NCBI GenBank assembly: GCA_030592605.1
Contig: JAUVIT010000139.1
Span: 1 to 5,942 of the forward strand
Direction of reading: 5' to 3'
DNA: 5,942 bases
Origin: Bacteroidota bacterium
Lineage (GTDB): Bacteria > Bacteroidota > Bacteroidia > Bacteroidales > GCA-2748055
Part shown: positions 1 to 3,194 of the stretch, in pieces
Layout: every line of letters begins with the position of its first letter
Numbering within the stretch: position 1 is the stretch's first letter
Translations under genes and position numbers: made by a program
Notes under the pieces: generated by a model
The model's input: the letters and a program-made list of their open reading frames with translations, nothing else
Database searches by the model: none
What the model was told of the DNA's origin: nothing

Positions 1-313
1 CACCCTTCGCTACTGTATTGGCATCCTTGGTCAGGTTCTTGCCGATCTCATTGGCATCCTTGGTGAGATTCTTGCCTATTTCAGTGGCATCCTTGGTCAG
101 ATTCTTCTTAATCTCCTTGAAATCTTCCATCACATCCGGGGTGCTGTTTTCAAATTCCCTTTTGATATCATCGGTGGCTTTTCTGAACTCTTTCATTCCC
201 TTGCCAAATGTCCTGGCCAGCTTCGGAATCTCCTTTGATCCAAACAACAACAATGCGATCAATACAGCAAATACAATCTCCTGCCCGCTAATAAATAATA
301 TAGTCCCAAACAT
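1..313 (-). CDS. tatA: TatA/TatE-family twin-arginine translocase subunit (3' end beyond window)
   Basis: Pore-forming-type subunit of the Tat system, which exports folded proteins across the inner membrane with TatC. From the ATG at 313, 104 codons are open to the left edge, so the C-terminus is missing. Visible order: a short N-terminal segment and one membrane helix (about residues 11-24, EIVFAVLIALLLFG), the Phe-Gly hinge at 24-25 typical of TatA, then an amphipathic basic helix (KEIPKLARTFGKGMKEFRKA, 27-46). A charged tail follows, with three 11-residue repeats at 70-80, 81-91 and 92-102 (KNLTKDATEIG and variants). Hydrophobic residues there recur at 3-4-4 spacing, as in a hendecad helix. 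The hinge is followed by Ser rather than the usual Pro. TatB is the alternative assignment; the FG hinge and the absence of a TatB-like GP motif favour TatA/E. No strong Shine-Dalgarno precedes the start (AAGCAAGG is weak). The gene appears to have its own promoter and to lie after the terminator of the upstream gene. Confidence 0.9.
   Translation of the reverse strand, partial: MFGTILFISGQEIVFAVLIALLLFGSKEIPKLARTFGKGMKEFRKATDDIKREFENSTPDVMEDFKEIKKNLTKDATEIGKNLTKDANEIGKNLTKDANTVAKG
21..119 (-). repeat. Three tandem 33-bp repeats in the tatA tail
   Basis: Three adjacent in-frame 33-bp units lie at 21-53, 54-86 and 87-119, each beginning gcatccttgg on the plus strand. Units 1 and 2 match at 28 of 33 bases, and units 1 and 3 at 27 of 33. 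Several differences are synonymous, so the peptide repeat is better conserved than the DNA. They encode three copies of an 11-residue amphipathic repeat. A degenerate fourth copy may begin at 1-20 (NTVAKG) and continue outside the window. Confidence 0.9.
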
Positions 314-330
314 CCTTGCTTCGATTTACG

Positions 331-338
331 CAAAGATA
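331..338 (-). promoter_or_regulatory. Candidate -7 promoter element for tatA
   Basis: On the minus strand the octamer TATCTTTG matches the Bacteroidota -7 consensus TAnnTTTG perfectly. It lies 17 bases before the tatA ATG, which would give a leader of about a dozen nucleotides. No clear -33 TTTG is present: a TTTC occurs 17 bases upstream, inside the preceding terminator hairpin. The assignment rests on consensus and position only. Confidence 0.5.
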
Positions 339-340
339 AT

Positions 341-374
341 AAAAAAGGCCATCCTGAAATGCATCAGAATGGCC
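341..374 (-). terminator. Rho-independent terminator after the 209-aa exported protein gene
   Basis: On the minus strand an 11-base arm (GGCCATTCTGA, 374-364) pairs with TCAGGATGGCC (357-347) across a 6-base loop and is followed directly by six Ts (346-341). The one non-Watson-Crick pair is U-G wobble in minus-strand RNA but a C-A mismatch in plus-strand RNA, which supports function on the minus strand. The stem begins 33 bases after the stop codon of the 209-aa gene and ends 28 bases before the tatA start. Confidence 0.85.
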
Positions 375-407
375 CTGGACGTAAATGGAACTTCGATATG
401 CTTGCTC

Positions 408-1037
408 CTAATGTGTCATAAACGATAAGGTATAGCTTCCTTCTGCCTTGTCTGCTGTTATTTTATATTTCCAGGCTCCTATGTACTTATTTTTTTCTTC
501 CTCCTGGATGGTTAAGGACTGGGAAAAGGAGATCTGAGCTGAAGAGGTGATGGAAAGATCCTTAAAAACCTTGCCCCCTGGATACAAAATTTTCACAGTA
601 ATTTTACCCGATTTGGCTTTCCCGTTAATGGTACACCTGATATGCGAGGTACTTTCATCCACATCGAATTCACCCTCGGCTGAATCTGTCTCTCCATCGA
701 AGCTGTTTCTGATGGTAAGCTGACTCTGGTTTTCCTGGCTGCCAGAGTATATAAAATAGGATGGCTCATCGAAGCCGCTGCTTCTTGAATAAACCCTCGC
801 TGAACTCCTGGCTCTGGATGCTTCCCTGGCCTGATCAGCATATACATGCTCCAACTCAATGGTCTTCAATTGCTGCTCTTTCATCTGCTTACGCTGTATC
901 TCAATCTGCTCCTGCTTGGCTTTCATCTCCGCATCCTTGGCTTTCTTTTCTTCTTTTGTCTGGGCCATGGCCACGGATCCCAACAGTACAAAAAACAGGG
1001 AGAGAGAGAACATCCTAAATATGGTCTGTGTTTTCAT
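408..1037 (-). CDS. Exported 209-aa protein of unknown function
   Basis: I do not recognise a named family. The ATG at 1037 begins a clear Sec signal peptide: basic MKTQTIFR, hydrophobic core MFSLSLFFVLLGSV, and a likely signal peptidase I site after AMA near residue 25. There is no lipobox Cys, so it is probably periplasmic or surface-associated rather than a lipoprotein. Residues about 27-75 are rich in Lys, Glu and Gln and probably helical or coiled coil (KEEKKAKDAEMKAKQEQ), followed by an Arg/Ser-rich stretch (residues ~70-87). From about residue 95 to the end, alternating polar and hydrophobic residues suggest a small beta-sandwich (GKITVKILYPGGKVFKDL, YIGAWKYKITADKAEGSYTL). The single Cys is near residue 134. 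It is divergent from the two-component operon across a shared 124-bp control region and has its own terminator, so it is probably monocistronic. A role as target or partner of the two-component system is inference from this arrangement. Confidence 0.85.
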   Translation of the reverse strand: MKTQTIFRMFSLSLFFVLLGSVAMAQTKEEKKAKDAEMKAKQEQIEIQRKQMKEQQLKTIELEHVYADQAREASRARSSARVYSRSSGFDEPSYFIYSGSQENQSQLTIRNSFDGETDSAEGEFDVDESTSHIRCTINGKAKSGKITVKILYPGGKVFKDLSITSSAQISFSQSLTIQEEEKNKYIGAWKYKITADKAEGSYTLSFMTH

Positions 1038-1064
1038 ATTGCTTTATTTATCTGGTTTCTAAAA

Positions 1065-1072
1065 CAAAAATA
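1065..1072 (-). promoter_or_regulatory. Candidate -7 element for the 209-aa protein gene
   Basis: The minus-strand octamer TATTTTTG is a perfect TAnnTTTG match, 27 bases before the ATG at 1037. No TTTG-like -33 element is visible at the expected distance. Instead the nearest hexamer of the GTTAAY array begins 22 bases further upstream. A promoter lacking a good -33 box would fit activator dependence, but this is inferred. Confidence 0.5.
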
Positions 1073-1094
1073 GGGCGTAAGTCCGTGCATCTTG

Positions 1095-1122
1095 GTTAAT
1101 ACAGTGTTAATGATAGGTTAAC
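1095..1122 (+). promoter_or_regulatory. Triple GTTAAY direct repeat, candidate response-regulator operator
   Basis: Three hexamers, GTTAAT (1095-1100), GTTAAT (1106-1111) and GTTAAC (1117-1122), are separated by exactly 5 bases each, giving an 11-bp pitch. OmpR/PhoB-family regulators characteristically bind such same-face direct repeats of about one helical turn; the known WalR and CpxR sites have comparable layouts. The array is upstream of an OmpR-family regulator operon and between two divergent promoter candidates. It ends 16 bases before the plus-strand -7-like element and starts 22 bases from the minus-strand one. Autoregulation plus control of the divergent gene is the simplest reading, but no binding data are implied. 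Confidence 0.6.
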
Positions 1123-1138
1123 GATTCAGGAAAGGACT

Positions 1139-1146
1139 TATCTTAG
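1139..1146 (+). promoter_or_regulatory. Candidate -7 element for the two-component operon
   Basis: TATCTTAG differs from TAnnTTTG at one position and lies 15 bases before the kinase ATG. The third GTTAAY hexamer occupies roughly the -33 region, the arrangement expected when a bound regulator substitutes for a weak -33 box. The evidence is consensus and spacing only. Confidence 0.4.
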
Positions 1147-1161
1147 CTGTACCATTGTCGC

Positions 1162-2514
1162 ATGAAGAGCCGTTTTCTCATAGGATTGTCCGCCCTTGCA
1201 CTGCTTGTGCTTATCGCAGTGCAATATGTTTTTATCACCGAGACCTACCGTACCAAAAAGGAGCAATTCGATACCCGTTTTGGAAATCTGGTAAAAGAGG
1301 GCATGTCCAAATTCAATAGCATGGATTACAATTTTGATTTCGATTCCGTGCTGTTTCTTTTGGACGATAAGGCTGTTGCATTTATGTTCTCCGAACCTGA
1401 TTCTCTAAACCGTACACCCGGGGAAGTCTTCCAGGAGATCCTCAACCAGTACAGGGAACCCGAGTATTTTCTCAGGGACTATATCCACAAGGCCGGTGTG
1501 GATCCCAAATTTACTTACCACCTGCAGCTGCATGAGCTCTACCTGGTGGATATCGGCTTTCGGCAACAGGTCTACCCCAATGGCGTACAGCTGCCACAGG
1601 CCCCTGCCAGTGCCTTGCTGGCAGGCAATTTCACCCATGAGCGCAATTTCTTTAATATCTCCTATGGCATCTATATCGATTTTGTGAACCGTTCGAAGCT
1701 CATCTTAAGAGAGATGTGGTTGATCCTGGTCCTGGACCTATGTACCCTGATCCTGGTATTTACTGTTTTTATCCTGACCCTCCGAAATATGCTACGGCAA
1801 AAACGTTTGTCGGAGATGAAGACCGACTTTATCAACAACATGACCCATGAGTTGAAAACGCCCCTTTCCACCATTTCCGTGGCTTCCAGCTCTCTCGGCA
1901 ACAGGACTATCATTGAAAGCCCGGACAGGGTAGAGGAACTTTCAGGGCTGATCAAAAGACAGAACAAACACCTTTCGGAACTCATCGACCGGATTCTGGA
2001 TATCAATATATGGGAGAAGGACCAGGTGAAATTAAAACCCGAACACCTGATGCTGGAGAGTTGGACCAGGCAGCTGGTAGAGGGGTTTTTGCTGGAACAG
2101 GGTAATAAAGCCCCTGAAATTAAACTGGATATCCAGTTAATAAAAGAAACCCATCTGCTTGATGAAGTTCATATGGCCACCGTACTGAATAACCTCTTCT
2201 CCAATGCCGTTCGCTATGGCAATACTCCCTGCAAAATCGAGCTGATGGTAAAAGATAGTGAGCATTGTTTATGGTTCGATATTTCGGATAACGGACCGGG
2301 TATCAAGAAAGAAGATTTGAAATACCTGTTCGAAAAATTCTACAGAGGGGCTGAAGCCAAACAAAGGGTGGTCAGAGGACTGGGCCTTGGACTCTATTAT
2401 GTTAAACAAATCGTGGAAGCTCACGGGGGGACCATCATGGTTCATAGCAAACCCGGAGAGGGCACCACTTTTCATATTAAAATTCCAACAAATGATGGAC
2501 CTGTTGCTTGTTGA
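1162..2514 (+). CDS. Membrane sensor histidine kinase (RprX-like)
   Basis: This 450-aa kinase should sense an envelope or external signal and phosphorylate the adjacent response regulator. Transmembrane helix 1 is at about residues 5-24. A periplasmic sensor region of about 155 residues (28-184) has no motif I recognise. Helix 2 is at about 186-208 (MWLILVLDLCTLILVFTVF). No HAMP domain is evident: the HisKA helix follows after a short basic linker. The H-box is MTHELKTPLSTIS with phospho-acceptor His229. The ATPase domain is complete: N-box NNLFSNAVRYG (Asn344, Asn348), G1 box DNGPGI (376-381), F-box KFYRG and G2 box GLGLGL (406-411). All catalytic motifs are intact, so it should be active. 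Overall layout resembles Bacteroides RprX, recalled from memory rather than aligned. The ATG at 1162 is chosen because it directly precedes helix 1; there is no Shine-Dalgarno sequence. Its 3' end overlaps the regulator gene by 23 bases, indicating a translationally coupled operon. Confidence 0.95.
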   Translation: MKSRFLIGLSALALLVLIAVQYVFITETYRTKKEQFDTRFGNLVKEGMSKFNSMDYNFDFDSVLFLLDDKAVAFMFSEPDSLNRTPGEVFQEILNQYREPEYFLRDYIHKAGVDPKFTYHLQLHELYLVDIGFRQQVYPNGVQLPQAPASALLAGNFTHERNFFNISYGIYIDFVNRSKLILREMWLILVLDLCTLILVFTVFILTLRNMLRQKRLSEMKTDFINNMTHELKTPLSTISVASSSLGNRTIIESPDRVEELSGLIKRQNKHLSELIDRILDINIWEKDQVKLKPEHLMLESWTRQLVEGFLLEQGNKAPEIKLDIQLIKETHLLDEVHMATVLNNLFSNAVRYGNTPCKIELMVKDSEHCLWFDISDNGPGIKKEDLKYLFEKFYRGAEAKQRVVRGLGLGLYYVKQIVEAHGGTIMVHSKPGEGTTFHIKIPTNDGPVAC

Positions 2515-3178
2515 AGATGACATAGACCTCCAGAAAGTACTGGCACAGTACCTGGAGCTGTCAGGTTTTAATGTATATACAGCCAACCATGGCAAACACG
2601 GCCTGAAGGTTTTTCAGGAGAACCATGTGGACCTCTGTATCCTGGATGTAATGATGCCCGTCATGGACGGGTTTACCCTGGCCGGGGAGATCCGAAAGCT
2701 TGACGCTTCTATGCCGGTAGTCTTTCTGACAGCTAAGAACCAGAAAGAGGACCGCCTGAAGGGTCTGAAGATCGGTGCGGATGACTATATCACCAAACCC
2801 TTTGAAGCTGAAGAGCTGGTACTCCGATTAAATAACATTCTTAAGAGGGCCGGGAAAGAAGATACAAGCACTTCCAAAATCGGATGCCTGAATATTAAAT
2901 ATGGTGAGCTATTGATTGAAGACGGGAAGAATTCCTTTAGCCTGACCCCCAGGGAATCGGAACTCTTGAAATACCTGATCGAAAATCAGAACTCTGTGGT
3001 AAAGAGAGAAGATATCCTGGAAGAGCTCTGGGGACAAAACGATTATTTCCTGGGCCGTTCCATGGATGTGTTTATATCCCGCTTAAGAAAATATATACAG
3101 GCCGAGCCCAGCGTGTCCCTGGAAACAAAAAGGGGTGTGGGCTTTATCCTTAAGATTAGCTCCCACACCCCTCAATAG
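2492..3178 (+). CDS. OmpR-family response regulator (RprY-like)
   Basis: A 228-aa DNA-binding response regulator and presumed partner of the kinase. The receiver domain spans about residues 3-118, with the acidic pocket VEDD (Glu8-Asp10), phospho-acceptor Asp52 in CILDVMMP, Thr80 in FLTAK and Lys102 in ITKPF. A linker leads to a winged-helix domain (about 128-222) with LTPRESELLKYL, REDILEELWG, the recognition-helix region RSMDVFISRLRKYI and the wing KRGVGF. The DDYITKPF and SMDVFISRLRK stretches strongly resemble Bacteroides RprY (from memory). The start is taken as the first of two adjacent ATGs (2492, 2495), because the receiver domain begins immediately afterwards; this overlaps the kinase stop by 23 bases. 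The frame is open further upstream, but that extension lies inside the kinase ATPase domain and lacks receiver-like sequence. The last codons double as the hairpin of the opposing secDF terminator. The stop is 16 bases from the convergent secDF stop, and no convincing plus-strand terminator is visible in the gap. Confidence 0.95.
   Translation: MMDLLLVEDDIDLQKVLAQYLELSGFNVYTANHGKHGLKVFQENHVDLCILDVMMPVMDGFTLAGEIRKLDASMPVVFLTAKNQKEDRLKGLKIGADDYITKPFEAEELVLRLNNILKRAGKEDTSTSKIGCLNIKYGELLIEDGKNSFSLTPRESELLKYLIENQNSVVKREDILEELWGQNDYFLGRSMDVFISRLRKYIQAEPSVSLETKRGVGFILKISSHTPQ
3123..3171 (-). terminator. Intrinsic terminator of secDF, inside the response regulator 3' end
   Basis: Read on the minus strand, GGGGTGTGGG (3171-3162) pairs perfectly with CCCACACCCC (3141-3132) across a 20-base loop and is followed immediately by TTTTTGTTT (3131-3123). 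The hairpin begins 24 bases after the secDF stop, a usual position for an intrinsic terminator. On the plus strand the same hairpin is followed by TCAATAG rather than a T run, so polarity favours secDF. All of it lies within response-regulator coding sequence. The rather long loop is the weak point. Confidence 0.7.
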
Positions 3179-3194
3179 AGCTTATATATATCTT

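Noticed and set aside
18..428. Plus-strand open frame with repeated SLVRFLPIS peptides, looking like a repetitive membrane protein.
   Set aside because: It is antisense to the tatA 33-bp repeats and runs through the terminator hairpin. The minus-strand frame encodes a recognisable Tat subunit, so the repeats here are a shadow.
593..1073. Several overlapping open frames on both strands across the exported-protein gene.
   Set aside because: They lack recognisable domains and compete with one frame that has a signal peptide, promoter element and terminator.
1603..1625. Perfect 8-bp inverted repeat CCTGCCAG/CTGGCAGG with a 7-base loop.
   Set aside because: It lies in the middle of the kinase gene, is not followed by a T run, and encodes a plain Ala/Leu-rich stretch. 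It is probably a chance product of codon usage.
2387..2491. A 35-codon N-terminal extension of the response regulator frame.
   Set aside because: It overlaps the conserved kinase G2 box region and does not resemble a receiver domain. The receiver begins right after the ATG pair at 2492/2495.
2657..2671. CCCGTC-ATG-GACGGG hairpin followed by TTTA in the response regulator.
   Set aside because: The sequence is dictated by the conserved MPVMDGF codons next to the phosphorylated Asp. The stem is short and there is no real T tract.
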